DNA of 64,000 nt from Siderastrea radians (GCA_964017195.1 OZ024889.1:65580858-65644857); one strand, 5' to 3'. Shown: positions 11,450 to 19,505, counted from the stretch's first letter. Notes: generated from the sequence alone by a model not told the origin. Numbers and translations: made by a program.

Positions 11450-11482
11450 GGGGTAAACCCTAAGGTGAGGGAGTAGTCACGA

Positions 11483-11594
11483 TGTACATCACGCTTGTAG
11501 AGAATGAATAAAAGATCACAACAAAGTGTCATGCAACATCTTTTATTTGACAACAAGTAGAAAAAAAAAATCCAAACATAGGGGGTGTCCTTTT
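11483..11594. terminator. Polyadenylation region of the left minus-strand gene block
   Basis: TTTATT at 11542-11547 reads AATAAA on the minus strand, 48 nt past the RING gene stop. A plus-strand AATAAA lies at 11507-11512. Confidence 0.5.
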
Positions 11595-11990
11595 TTACGC
11601 GAAGCTGATACAGGTTTTCATCCGTCCAATGGCTAGGCTTTTGGTGTGACCCAGAAAGTAGAGGGTTTTGCGGTGGGGCTCATAGGGATCTCGCAGTTGT
11701 CCCCAGAATCCTTCCAGGGCGTTGCCGTGATCATAACAAATGCCATACCAGATAGGATTGTTTTTCCAATCGTCCATGACATGCTGGACAAACTGCGGGT
11801 CTTCTTTCCAGTCTTCATGGAGGACTTCAAGGACGACAAGAGGAACCTGGCAGGTAGGGCATTGGGGGGGCTGACCATTCTGTTGCCATTGGTTGGCACA
11901 GGCGACATGACAAGGAAGACCACAGCACCTCAACGTGGTATAATTGGCGAGAGGTGTCGAACAGATCACACATGGTGGGGGTTGAGCCAT
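11595..11990 (-). CDS. RING-finger-like protein (131 aa)
   Basis: The N-terminal half has a Cys/His pattern of the RING type: C7-x2-C10, C22/C23, C27-H28-x2-C31 and C44-x2-C47, with Pro after the last CPxC pair as in E3 ubiquitin ligases. Residues 50-131 show no recognisable domain. The protein would bind zinc and may recruit host E2 enzymes, a common strategy of DNA viruses; that role is inferred. It is the last of three closely packed minus-strand ORFs, starting 12 nt after the 79-aa gene ends, so it may be made from a shared or spliced transcript from the promoter near 12480. The poly(A) signal follows at 11547-11542. Confidence 0.65.
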   Translation of the reverse strand: MAQPPPCVICSTPLANYTTLRCCGLPCHVACANQWQQNGQPPQCPTCQVPLVVLEVLHEDWKEDPQFVQHVMDDWKNNPIWYGICYDHGNALEGFWGQLRDPYEPHRKTLYFLGHTKSLAIGRMKTCISFA

Positions 11991-12002
11991 CAGGCGAAAG
12001 GA

Positions 12003-12242
12003 TCAAAGAGTGGATTGGGTGAAAGGATCGGCCAAAGGATCAAACAGTGGATTGATCAAAAGTTGAAACTCGACGGTGGTGATGATCCCTTCTTTTCGGA
12101 GTTGGCACAGTTCGTGAAAAGTGAGCTTGTAACGTAAAGGTTGAACCAGGTGATTGATTTGTTTTCGGATCTCTCCCAAACGTTCAATGATTTGCACGGC
12201 TTGAGGGCTGACCTTGCCAGGAGTGTTCGGTTTGTCACCCAT
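12003..12242 (-). CDS. Small helical protein, paralogue of its neighbour (79 aa)
   Basis: Not recognised. The core SPQAVQIIERL ... RYKLTFHELCQL ... EFQLLINPL lines up with SPEAQQVIDRL ... RFKASYFELLRL ... ELALLTLKN in the adjacent 65-aa protein, so the two are tandem paralogues. It is predicted to be two or three amphipathic helices. Its ATG directly follows the TGA of the 65-aa ORF (TGAATG on the minus strand), which would allow reinitiation. Because it lies in the early-looking leftward block, a regulatory role is possible but unproven. Confidence 0.6.
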   Translation of the reverse strand: MGDKPNTPGKVSPQAVQIIERLGEIRKQINHLVQPLRYKLTFHELCQLRKEGIITTVEFQLLINPLFDPLADPFTQSTL

Positions 12243-12440
12243 TCACCACCGGTAGTAGTTTTTCAAAGTTAATAAAGCCAATTCGTTCCGACTGAGATGT
12301 TTGGTGCTATGAAGACGCAGCAGTTCAAAATAAGAAGCTTTGAAGCGGATCTCCTCCAAATCTTTTTCGAGTCGAGATAACAAGGCTCGTAGACGATCAA
12401 TCACTTGTTGGGCTTCTGGACTGAGGACTGGATCATCCAT
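12243..12440 (-). CDS. Small helical protein, paralogue of its neighbour (65 aa)
   Basis: Not recognised. It is the first ORF after the minus-strand TATA box (12481-12471), with its ATG about 30 nt downstream. It shares the SPxAxQxIxRL, RxKxxxxEL and LL-motif core with the 79-aa ORF that follows. The sequence is rich in Leu and charged residues, suggesting a coiled coil. It probably arose by tandem duplication. Confidence 0.6.
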   Translation of the reverse strand: MDDPVLSPEAQQVIDRLRALLSRLEKDLEEIRFKASYFELLRLHSTKHLSRNELALLTLKNYYRW

Positions 12441-12470
12441 TGAGTGTGAAAGATGGAATGGGACAGGGGG

Positions 12471-12622
12471 TTTTTTTTATAGAGAAACCAAAGGGTCACG
12501 TGGGAGGGAATAGACCAATGAGAGAAAGACCCATCATGCTTTGAGAGGGGAAGAGGTGGGGGGACCCCCCTCCCCCCTCCTTAGATAGACCATGGTGCAT
12601 TGCGCGAAACAGGGTATATAAG
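12471..12622. promoter_or_regulatory. Bidirectional promoter, left copy
   Basis: Leftward: TATAAAAAA (12481-12471 on minus), E-box CACGTG (12497-12502) and a CCAAT box (12515-12519). The middle is a G/C-run palindrome, GGGGGGACCCCCC. Rightward: CCATGG and TATATAAG (12615-12622). Read on the minus strand, the whole block aligns with 28379-28538, upstream of polB, in the same order of elements. Confidence 0.75.
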
Positions 12623-12698
12623 TCAAGGGAGGCCACAGGACGTCACTCTTAGCTTTGAGCCGGTCCTAAGTGACTTATGTTTGTGGTTTGAGAAGAAA

Positions 12699-13241
12699 AT
12701 GTCAGAAACAAGAAATCCTTTGGGCTGTCTAGCCAGTACTGTAAATGTGGGTGGGTCAGAGTACTTGAGGAGGAGAGCGGGGCCAGAGTTAACCCCATTG
12801 GATCGGCAGACAAGGCGTATGCGGGAGAGACGGCAGGAAACCTGGCGCCCCTTGACCAGACAGCGCGTGGTTGCCTTTTTCCAATTATTTTTAAACTGTG
12901 TGGTCTGGACTGAAAATGGCGATCCGGAGGGCCGGCCACATCCCGAGATCACCGAAGCGTTGCTGGGAGCCCTAGTGAACAAGATCATACCATGGGTGGA
13001 CCAGCACCGCATCCGGTCCCGTTTTGAATGTCGCTGGCCGATGACCTTAGAACAGTTCCATGAAGTGGACAATGAACTGGAACTTTATTTGCCTAGGATA
13101 CATAGGGGACACGCATGGCAACGAATTCGGGTTTATTTCGGGGACATGGAGCGGGAGCGGGCGGAGCGGCGGCGGGAGGAGTGGGAGAGGAGGCAGATGG
13201 AAGTGAGACTCAATCAAGTGCGACGTATTTTATTTCCTTGA
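12699..13241 (+). CDS. Unknown Arg-rich protein (180 aa)
   Basis: The frame is open from 12600, but the TATA box at 12615 lies inside it. I therefore take the first downstream ATG (aaaATGt) at 12699. The protein begins MSETRNPLGC, has an Arg-rich segment (RRMRERRQETWRPL), a hydrophobic helix (VVAFFQLFLNCVVW) and a C-terminal charged helix (MERERAERRREEWERR). No family is recognised. It is transcribed divergently from the 65/79-aa/RING block and ends before an AT-rich spacer with poly(A) signals. Confidence 0.6.
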   Translation: MSETRNPLGCLASTVNVGGSEYLRRRAGPELTPLDRQTRRMRERRQETWRPLTRQRVVAFFQLFLNCVVWTENGDPEGRPHPEITEALLGALVNKIIPWVDQHRIRSRFECRWPMTLEQFHEVDNELELYLPRIHRGHAWQRIRVYFGDMERERAERRREEWERRQMEVRLNQVRRILFP

Positions 13242-13535
13242 ACATTCCTGTTGAGATTATTGTGAGTCAAGGCTACTGTGAGTCAAGAGACATTTATTTA
13301 TGACCAAGTGCAAACTCAGTGATGTCAGTTTTTTAAAATTTTTAATTAAAAAGAGTTCATGTTTTTTACAATGGGTGGTCTGTATTCTTTGCCACGCGGG
13401 TGGGGTGTTCCTATTTACAATTGAAAAATCTACAATTTGAAAAAATAAAAATGGCTATGTACAATTGGAAAAAATAAAAACTAAAAGAATTGAAAAGAAA
13501 GCTATGTACAATTCCAAAAGTAAAAAACTAAGAAA
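13242..13535. terminator. AT-rich convergent spacer with poly(A) signals
   Basis: AATAAA on plus at 13444 and 13473 and on minus at 13298-13293 serve the two converging genes. The segment GGCTATGTACAATT with A-rich tails is repeated imperfectly. No coding frame. Confidence 0.55.
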
Positions 13536-14231
13536 TTACAAATGAAAGTTTTCCAGTTCCGTACGTAATTGATCAATGTTCTCGGGGAGACAGAAGGTGC
13601 GGTTGAACAAGGCTTGAATTTCGGCTCGGGTTTTCTCGTCCACATCCCGGGATCCTACCACGGCACTGCTTTGATGAAGGGTGGGCTTTTTGGGTCCCCA
13701 AGGAACAAATTGACTGCCAGTGACCAGGGTGGCGGCGTTCTCATTGACTTGGTAGTAATGGTCCGAGCGGTACCACGTTTGACTGGGAATGTCAAAGAGA
13801 TAGACGGGTTTGCCTAAATCCATGGCCAATTGCACGGTCCAACCGGTACCCCCTTTCACGCGTTTATGATCCGGTTCCAAAATGCCAAAGGCATAGAGGG
13901 TATGGGCTTTCCTGGCAATTTGATAATTGCGTTGCAGCAATTGCAGGGTGTAAAAATGACTGGGCATTTTTTTGCCTAGTTTCTCCGCTGCCTGGTGAAG
14001 ATGGGGGTTGGCCAGCATCAGGACTTCCACGGTGGACGGGGTGATGAACGTGGCTCGAGGATGGTTCGGGGGGACCAGGACTTCTAGTTGCATCCCAAAG
14101 TGTTTGGCCTGTTCTTCCACGAGGGCATCCGTACCTTTGGCTCCCCCTGTATAGACCACATGGCCATGACCCACTTGCAGTTCCAAGGCACCGAGATCTT
14201 GTTCTCCGATCATGTTGATGTTGGGGGGCAT
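13536..14231 (-). CDS. SLOG/DprA-like Rossmann-fold nucleotide-binding protein (231 aa)
   Basis: Three segments fit the SLOG (SMF/DprA-LOG) superfamily. VVYTGGAKGTDALVEE (about 25-40) is the glycine-rich GGAxGxD loop with an acidic residue. RNYQIARKAHTLYAFG lies near 105-120. KGGTGWTVQLAMDLGKPVYLF is the second GGTGxT phosphate-binding turn. SLOG proteins bind nucleotides, nucleotide second messengers or ssDNA. In bacteria they occur in DprA, LOG lysine decarboxylase-like enzymes and defence sensors. The 5' end overlaps the 74-aa ORF by 22 nt. I do not know it as a standard Polinton gene; a role in blocking host nucleotide signalling or binding DNA is speculative. ATG at 14231 is the first in frame. 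Confidence 0.65.
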   Translation of the reverse strand: MPPNINMIGEQDLGALELQVGHGHVVYTGGAKGTDALVEEQAKHFGMQLEVLVPPNHPRATFITPSTVEVLMLANPHLHQAAEKLGKKMPSHFYTLQLLQRNYQIARKAHTLYAFGILEPDHKRVKGGTGWTVQLAMDLGKPVYLFDIPSQTWYRSDHYYQVNENAATLVTGSQFVPWGPKKPTLHQSSAVVGSRDVDEKTRAEIQALFNRTFCLPENIDQLRTELENFHL

Positions 14232-14434
14232 TTAAATACGTAGCCGGTGTCTGGGCCTACAATAGCTAGAATCTCCGTGGGAGTCAACTCTAAGGCCAAA
14301 CCGAAATCAATGACGTGGTGCTGTCGGCACTGTTTGAACGTGAATCCCGCTGCTAGACCTCGTTTGACCCGTTCAGCCAAATACTCTTCGGTGGAAGCAA
14401 AGTCGTCTCGGTTGAGATCTTTGTAGTAGTCCAT
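14210..14434 (-). CDS. Unknown small protein (74 aa)
   Basis: Begins MDYYKDLNRDDFAS and is mostly helical, acidic at the N-terminus, ending in a Cys/Pro-rich tail that overlaps the SLOG start by 22 nt. It is the first minus-strand ORF left of the CCAAT-repeat promoter, with TATTTAAG (about 14478-14471 on minus) some 37 nt upstream. Not recognised; it may be translated from the same mRNA as the SLOG protein. Confidence 0.5.
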   Translation of the reverse strand: MDYYKDLNRDDFASTEEYLAERVKRGLAAGFTFKQCRQHHVIDFGLALELTPTEILAIVGPDTGYVFKCPPTST

Positions 14435-14470
14435 CTACTTAGAATGGTAACTCAGGGACCAAGGGAGCTC

Positions 14471-14610
14471 CTTAAATAGGAACACCTGACCAATGGGAAG
14501 ACAAGAGGTCCTTATAAGGTCATAACAAGCTGACCAATGGGAAGAGGAGGCGTCCTTATAGGGTCATGAAAAGCTGACCAATGACAGCGTAGGGGTATGG
14601 GTATAAAAAG
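14471..14610. promoter_or_regulatory. Divergent promoter with three CCAAT boxes and a CArG box
   Basis: CTGACCAATG recurs at 14486, 14530 and 14574, a 44-bp period. The first unit carries CCTTATAAGG (14510-14519), a perfect CArG box, and the second the near match CCTTATAGGG. The rightward TATAAAAAG at 14602-14610 is 39 nt before the GRF gene; a leftward TATTTAA lies near 14475. Confidence 0.65.
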
Positions 14611-14640
14611 GCAGGGGCGGGTGAAAAAATTGTCAGCACG

Positions 14641-15624
14641 ATGTCAGTCGATCGGAAGAGAAAGACAACCCATCCCCCAGAGGGGAAGAAGAAGAAGAAG
14701 ACTATTCAAACGATGACGCCCGTGGACTGTGATCCGGTGGTAGGGGAGGTGGTGGAAGATACCCGAGCGGCGGTGGAAGAGATGATGAAAGAATTGAATG
14801 ACATGGCGGAGCAATCTACACCCCAATTCACTCTGATGACCGTGTTTGACAATGAGGTGGGCCATCATGAAATCAAAGACAAAAAGTCTACACCCCAATT
14901 CACTCTGACGACCGTGTTTGACAATGAGGAGGACTATGCTCAAGCGAAAGCCAACAGTGAAAGAAAGTCATTCCCCCCTTCGGTGGACTACATGGTATGC
15001 CCTTACCATGACGTGCGTTTGGAGGCCCGAGAATCTCAAAAAGGATGGAAGTATGTGAAATGTCCCATGCATCCGTGTTTGCTATTTTGTGGCCAAGATC
15101 AAGCCCTGGAGTATATGAAAGCCGTGTATAATCAACCTCATACAGAAGTGTTGGACATGTGGACTTGTTTGCAGTGTTTTTGCCGGGAACCCGCCACGCT
15201 GCAACAGAGCCATTCGACCCAGAACCCCGATCGTTTGTTTCTGAATTGTTCCAAGAAAACGTGTGACTTCTTCCGGTGGGCCGATCAACCCATGGGCCCC
15301 AAGTACTGGAGTTGGTTTCATGACAACCCACCCAAGAAAGCCGACCAACAAGCTGAATCTCCTTTGTCTACCCGGGATGCACAAGGGTATCCCAAGCGGG
15401 GCTATGACATCCCAGGACCGCCTCCTCGACCCCCCAGGAAAGAGGATCGCCCCCTGACAGATTATGAGAAACAATTGTTGCGAGAAATTCAAGAGCTCAA
15501 GAACCGTCAAGAAATGATGGTCGCCCCAGCGCCGCCACCCCCCAAGTACAGTGACAGTGTGGACAACTGGCAGAAAGATCTCGAGACCGTCGCCTGTGGT
15601 CGTCATCGTCTAGGTCTCTGTTAA
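14641..15624 (+). CDS. GRF-type zinc-finger protein (327 aa)
   Basis: The N-terminus is a Lys/Arg cluster (DRKRK, GKKKKK) that should be a nuclear signal. Residues 59-72 and 83-96 are a near-exact internal repeat (STPQFTLxTVFDNE; DNA period 72 nt). A first CxxH...C...C cluster spans about 120-146. A second cluster, CLQCFC ... NPDRLFLNC ... CDFFRWAD (176-214), is a clear GRF zinc finger, a fold known to bind single-stranded nucleic acid in topoisomerase III and NEIL3. A Pro-rich linker and a coiled-coil segment (DYEKQLLREIQELKNRQ) follow. It is probably a replication or recombination accessory factor. It is the first gene of the rightward block, 31 nt past a TATA box. Confidence 0.65.
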   Translation: MSVDRKRKTTHPPEGKKKKKTIQTMTPVDCDPVVGEVVEDTRAAVEEMMKELNDMAEQSTPQFTLMTVFDNEVGHHEIKDKKSTPQFTLTTVFDNEEDYAQAKANSERKSFPPSVDYMVCPYHDVRLEARESQKGWKYVKCPMHPCLLFCGQDQALEYMKAVYNQPHTEVLDMWTCLQCFCREPATLQQSHSTQNPDRLFLNCSKKTCDFFRWADQPMGPKYWSWFHDNPPKKADQQAESPLSTRDAQGYPKRGYDIPGPPPRPPRKEDRPLTDYEKQLLREIQELKNRQEMMVAPAPPPPKYSDSVDNWQKDLETVACGRHRLGLC

Positions 15625-15668
15625 TGGTTTTAAAAAAGGAGTAGGAATAAAATGTTTGTATTTAGTCC

Positions 15669-16034
15669 ATGGAGTCTGTTGTGTGTGATGCGTGGGAGTC
15701 TCTCTGGTCCCTGGGACAATGGCAATGCCATCAATCCCTGTGCCAAGTGTTATATGATCACCAACCCGGGCCCCCCATCCCGATTCCTCCCTGTCCCGAG
15801 GACACGCATCCTCTCCACGTCTTTGAAGAAACCCACGTGGATCGTAACCTGTATCGATGGGTGGTGTTTGTCGTATGGTTAAAAGCCCACCCAGAGGCGT
15901 GGCGATGGTATCGAATCATTCAAAAGGCGCATCCCCACACCATCCCCACCATATCAAGGTTATGGGATGAATGCCAGAACGTATGGCCCCTCGAAAGAAA
16001 ACTCAACGCTGGTCAACAACAACAACAACGTTGA
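15669..16034 (+). CDS. Unknown Trp-rich protein upstream of integrase (121 aa)
   Basis: Begins ATG in gtccATGG context and encodes a Trp/His-rich protein (MESVVCDAWESLWSLGQWQC ... WLKAHPEAWRWYRIIQ) ending in a Gln run. Its 3' 64 nt overlap the integrase ORF in another frame. The Gln run is the CAA repeat that in the integrase frame reads Thr. Not recognised; it could be a real small gene or a leader ORF of the integrase mRNA. Confidence 0.4.
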   Translation: MESVVCDAWESLWSLGQWQCHQSLCQVLYDHQPGPPIPIPPCPEDTHPLHVFEETHVDRNLYRWVVFVVWLKAHPEAWRWYRIIQKAHPHTIPTISRLWDECQNVWPLERKLNAGQQQQQR

Positions 16035-17146
16035 AGAGAACCAAACGCCCTGTGTCGTCAACGAAGAAGAAAAGCAATGTCTCGCAACAATGGTTAAACC
16101 GTTACCACGATCCTAGCGCCCCGGGGAGTTTAGGTGGGGTGCAACGGTTTGCCAAAGCCCAGGGTCTCCCTTTGAAAAAAGCCCAACAGGTCTTGGAACA
16201 GGATGTGGGCTACACCTTGCATAAACCACGACGTCGTCGTTTTGCTACCTTACCCGTGGTCGTAGGGGGGTTAGATGATCAATGGGCCGCGGATTTAGTG
16301 GAAGTGCAACGGTTGGCTAAACATAATCGGGGTATACGCTACTTGTTGACGGTCGTGGATGTGTTGTCCAAGTACGCATGGGTCCAACCGTTGAAAACTA
16401 AAACCGGCGTGGCCCTCGTGAAAGCCTTTGAGAAGATTGTGAGACAAGGAGGGCGGCACCCCAACCGATTGCAAACGGATCGAGGGAAAGAATTTTACAA
16501 TCGGACCTTTCAACGATGGGCGGAGGAGCAAGACATCCAACATTTTTCCACCGAAGGGGATGCCAAAGCCAGTGTGGTGGAACGATTTAATCGGACCTTG
16601 AAAGAACGGTTGTACCGTTATTTGACCACGGCCAACACCTTACGCTTTGACAATGTCTTACCCCAGTTGGTGCAAGGGTACAATGCCACCCGTCATCGAA
16701 GTATTGGTATGGCCCCCGAAAACGTGACGTGGGACAACGAAGAAGCCGTGTGGAAACGATTGTACAGCAAACGATTGAAAGGCCACAAAAAACCCCAATT
16801 CAAAGTGGGGGATCGGGTTCGTCTCAACACGATTCATCGGACCTTTGAAAAAGGCTATCTCCCCGGTTGGACCGAAGAAGTGTTTGTGGTGCATCGTGTG
16901 ATCCCGGGCCCCGTGCCCACCTATAAGATTCAGGAATGGGATGAGACCCCCGTCCAAGGCACGTTTTATGAAGAGGATTTACAAAAAGTTCAGGTGTCCG
17001 ACGTGTTTCGCATCGAAAAGGTACTTAAGCGTCAAAAAGATCGTTGGTTGGTCAAGTGGAAAGGGTGGCCCGACAAGTACAATAGTTGGATTGCTCGTGG
17101 TGACGTGACCTCCCTTCGACCGCGCAAACGACGCCGACGACGATGA
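15971..17146 (+). CDS. Retroviral-type DDE integrase with chromodomain (391 aa)
   Basis: The catalytic core reads WAADLVEVQ (D108), LQTDRGKEF (D170) and SVVERFNRTLKER (E204), with 33 residues between the last two acids, as expected for Polinton integrases. Residues about 255-330 are an SH3-like DNA-binding part (FKVGDRVRL). About 333-378 form a chromodomain (FRIEKVLKRQKDRWLVKWKGWPDKYNSWI in part), often used to target integration to marked chromatin. The protein ends in an Arg cluster. It cuts and joins the element's inverted-repeat ends, producing the 6-bp duplication seen here. The stop overlaps the next ATG (ATGA). All catalytic residues are intact. Confidence 0.93.
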   Translation: MPERMAPRKKTQRWSTTTTTLKRTKRPVSSTKKKSNVSQQWLNRYHDPSAPGSLGGVQRFAKAQGLPLKKAQQVLEQDVGYTLHKPRRRRFATLPVVVGGLDDQWAADLVEVQRLAKHNRGIRYLLTVVDVLSKYAWVQPLKTKTGVALVKAFEKIVRQGGRHPNRLQTDRGKEFYNRTFQRWAEEQDIQHFSTEGDAKASVVERFNRTLKERLYRYLTTANTLRFDNVLPQLVQGYNATRHRSIGMAPENVTWDNEEAVWKRLYSKRLKGHKKPQFKVGDRVRLNTIHRTFEKGYLPGWTEEVFVVHRVIPGPVPTYKIQEWDETPVQGTFYEEDLQKVQVSDVFRIEKVLKRQKDRWLVKWKGWPDKYNSWIARGDVTSLRPRKRRRRR

Positions 17147-18183
17147 CCTGGGTGCCCAATTCGTCGTTTTACGTGACGTTGATGAGTCATGCGAGTACCA
17201 AGGAGTTTCCGGGCAACAAAGCCCATCTGTTCCGAAACCGGTTGCCGAAACCCATTCGATTTATGGGACGCGGATGGATGGTGGGCATGGCAAGTTTATC
17301 CTTACCCACCATTCCGGTGGTCGCGGAAGAAGGAGGCGTGGGCGAATCCCACCCTCTGTTGTATGTACGATGGCACGAACGCGTGCATGACAAAGACGAT
17401 CAAGGCAACGATGTCTGGTGGCATCAACGTCGCGAACTCTTTACCTACGGTCGGGATATGAAAAAGGAATTGACCTCGTCGACGGGATCGCACTTGTTTC
17501 ATCAATTGATCTACCGTTACGAGCAAAGCCGTGCCAAACAAACCCAACCCCTCAACAAATGGGCCGAGAACGATGGTCTCAAATTGTACCCGACCTTTGA
17601 ATGGACCTCCGACGGGGATTTGGTGTTGAATACCGTCAATGTGGATTACAAACGACAAGTGGCCCGCGTGGAATGGGGTAGAACCTTGGCCTTGAGAATG
17701 GGATGGATTGAACAAGTGTCGACGGGAGTCTATCGATTGGGTCCCAATATCCTACAAGAATTTCATTCGGACTCGATTCCTACCCCGTCGGATGTCCTGG
17801 ATGGCAGCAATAAACCCGCCTTTTGGAAAGTGGATGGGGATTATATGAACTTGAGTATGACCTGTAATTGGCGGTTTGTGAATTTGAACGGGACCTTTCG
17901 GCCCTCGTTGGAATTTCCCTCGGTGCGTCCTTTGCACGTGTATTGTGATGTAGGGACCAGTAGTATGGTAGGGGGTCGCATCACGGATCTCTTACGAGAA
18001 ATCAAGTACCAACCCAAAGAAACCACGCACTTTGAACCTCGACATATTCAATATGTCCCCGTACGCAATGAAGTGGTGGAAATCGTGGAAACGCAAATGG
18101 CCGAAACCAATGGGGATCTCGCCCAATTTGGCGAAGGGCATACTCTCTTGACCCTCCACTTTAAAAGGGAGGTGGTGGTGTGA
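17143..18183 (+). CDS. Minor capsid (single-jelly-roll/penton-like) protein, copy 1 (346 aa)
   Basis: SSFYVTLMSHAS ... FPGNKAHLFRNRLPKPI ... GWMVGMASLSLP at the start and FEPRHIQYVPVRNEVVEIVE ... GHTLLTLHFKR at the end match the pattern of the Polinton minor capsid (PX) family. In related virions such proteins form the pentameric vertices. The ATG overlaps the integrase stop by 4 nt, suggesting coupled expression. The next gene is a clear full-length paralogue. The jelly-roll assignment rests on family knowledge, not on structure seen here. Confidence 0.7.
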   Translation: MTWVPNSSFYVTLMSHASTKEFPGNKAHLFRNRLPKPIRFMGRGWMVGMASLSLPTIPVVAEEGGVGESHPLLYVRWHERVHDKDDQGNDVWWHQRRELFTYGRDMKKELTSSTGSHLFHQLIYRYEQSRAKQTQPLNKWAENDGLKLYPTFEWTSDGDLVLNTVNVDYKRQVARVEWGRTLALRMGWIEQVSTGVYRLGPNILQEFHSDSIPTPSDVLDGSNKPAFWKVDGDYMNLSMTCNWRFVNLNGTFRPSLEFPSVRPLHVYCDVGTSSMVGGRITDLLREIKYQPKETTHFEPRHIQYVPVRNEVVEIVETQMAETNGDLAQFGEGHTLLTLHFKREVVV

Positions 18184-18194
18184 AGCAGACAAAG

Positions 18195-19229
18195 ATGTCG
18201 TTCTACGTGACGTTACCCAGTCATTCCAACCGACGTGAATTTCCCAACAACCAAGCCAATTCCTTCAAGATTCGTCTACCTCAACCGTTACAACTCACAG
18301 GGGGTGGATGGCAAGTGGGGTTGAGTGCCATTTCCTTACCGGATGCCCGCGTCAATTTGTACGAGCTGGTGATGAAAGGACAACACGTCTTAGGCATCAA
18401 ATGGCACCTAAAAGCCCCCAGTCAAGACGGAGGGACCTATAACAGATATGGAGCGGCCGTGGCCAAAATTGACGATATTAACGACTGGGATTGGGTGGTG
18501 GACGGGGTGAGTTTTATGAAAGCCGCCATTACTCATGTGGAACAGAAACGACGGGAATCGGTGATCCAAGGGGGCACGTTTTTGGACGATCAAGGCAAAC
18601 ACACGTACGTCAAGTTTCGTTGGGAAGGGGAGGATCTGCTCATTGACAACACGAATGTCTCTCATGATGGATCCGTTCGCACGCCCGCGTTTGCCGTTCA
18701 TACCAAGTTAGCTGCCAAGATGGGATGGTTACGTAAAATTACCAGCGGATGGATTTTGGGCCCGAACTTACAACAAGACTTCCTGGGGGATCAAATCCCC
18801 GACATGACCACGAACAGCGATTGGAAGGATATCACCGATAAGGATGGGAACCCGGTGTTTTGGACCACCAGTCGAGCGGAAGACTACATGGAATTGAGTA
18901 TGAGTTGTGGGTGGCGTTTCACCAACTTGAATGTGGCGTTTCGGGCGGTGGTGGGCGACCCCACGCGAACGCTCCACGTGTACTCGGACGTGGCAGGCAG
19001 CACGGTGGTGGGCAATCGCGTGACCGATTTGTTGCGCGAAATCCAGTACAAGCGACAAGGACGTGGCACCCTGTACTTTGAACCGTTGCACATTCAATAC
19101 ATGTCTCTTCGTAACGAGGTGGTGGAAATCATTCATGTTCAAGTGGCCGAAACGATTGGTAGAGGAGGAGACTTGGTCAAGTTTGGGGACGGTCATACCA
19201 TTGTCACGTTACACTTCAAAAAGGCATAA
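18195..19229 (+). CDS. Minor capsid (single-jelly-roll/penton-like) protein, copy 2 (344 aa)
   Basis: MSFYVTLPSHSNRREFPNN ... GGWQVGLSAISLPD and the end FEPLHIQYMSLRNEVVEII ... GHTIVTLHFKKA align along the whole length with the preceding gene. I start at ATG 18195, the first ATG in frame, 11 nt past the previous stop. Tandem duplication with divergence suggests that the two proteins occupy different positions, for example vertex base and spike, which is inference. Confidence 0.7.
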   Translation: MSFYVTLPSHSNRREFPNNQANSFKIRLPQPLQLTGGGWQVGLSAISLPDARVNLYELVMKGQHVLGIKWHLKAPSQDGGTYNRYGAAVAKIDDINDWDWVVDGVSFMKAAITHVEQKRRESVIQGGTFLDDQGKHTYVKFRWEGEDLLIDNTNVSHDGSVRTPAFAVHTKLAAKMGWLRKITSGWILGPNLQQDFLGDQIPDMTTNSDWKDITDKDGNPVFWTTSRAEDYMELSMSCGWRFTNLNVAFRAVVGDPTRTLHVYSDVAGSTVVGNRVTDLLREIQYKRQGRGTLYFEPLHIQYMSLRNEVVEIIHVQVAETIGRGGDLVKFGDGHTIVTLHFKKA

Positions 19230-19263
19230 AAAAGAGAGACGAGAAGGGAACCCCCAGTCAATC

Positions 19264-19500
19264 ATGCCTCCGAAACGAGGACGACGACGACGACGACGAC
19301 GACCACAGCGTTCACAAGAGGGCGAAGGGATCAACGCGGTGATTGCCGGGATTCCTAAAACCGCTTGGTCCATCACCAAAAAGATAGAAAAGGTAGCTAA
19401 AAAGAATGCCAGAAAATCGCATTTGAAACGCATGGAGGAAATCCGACAAGGAAAACGAAAACGCTATGCGGGGGAATCGTTTACGTGCAATCTCATGTGA
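19264..19500 (+). CDS. Arg-rich core-like protein (78 aa)
   Basis: Begins MPPKRGRRRRRRRPQRSQEG, then a hydrophobic segment (INAVIAGIPKTAWSITKKIEKV) and a basic helix (KNARKSHLKRMEEIRQGKRKR). The poly-Arg start plus amphipathic middle fits adenovirus-like core/minor virion peptides that condense DNA. The ATG (atcATGc) follows the copy-2 capsid gene by 34 nt; the frame is open further upstream but overlaps that gene. No exact family named. Confidence 0.6.
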   Translation: MPPKRGRRRRRRRPQRSQEGEGINAVIAGIPKTAWSITKKIEKVAKKNARKSHLKRMEEIRQGKRKRYAGESFTCNLM

Positions 19501-19505
19501 GACGG

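Larger units (their letters stand above)
10955..11482 (+). repeat. Left terminal inverted repeat (528 bp, with a 231-bp extra block)
   Basis: Matches the reverse complement of 33237-33533 almost base for base at both ends (AGTAGTAATGGAGGCTCG... and ...GGGAGTAGTCACGA). The left copy is longer because about 230 bp between roughly 11207 and 11437 are added. That block has two 80-bp repeats and a second copy of the GGAAACCGCTGA...GAAGAGGGG segment. Confidence 0.93.
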
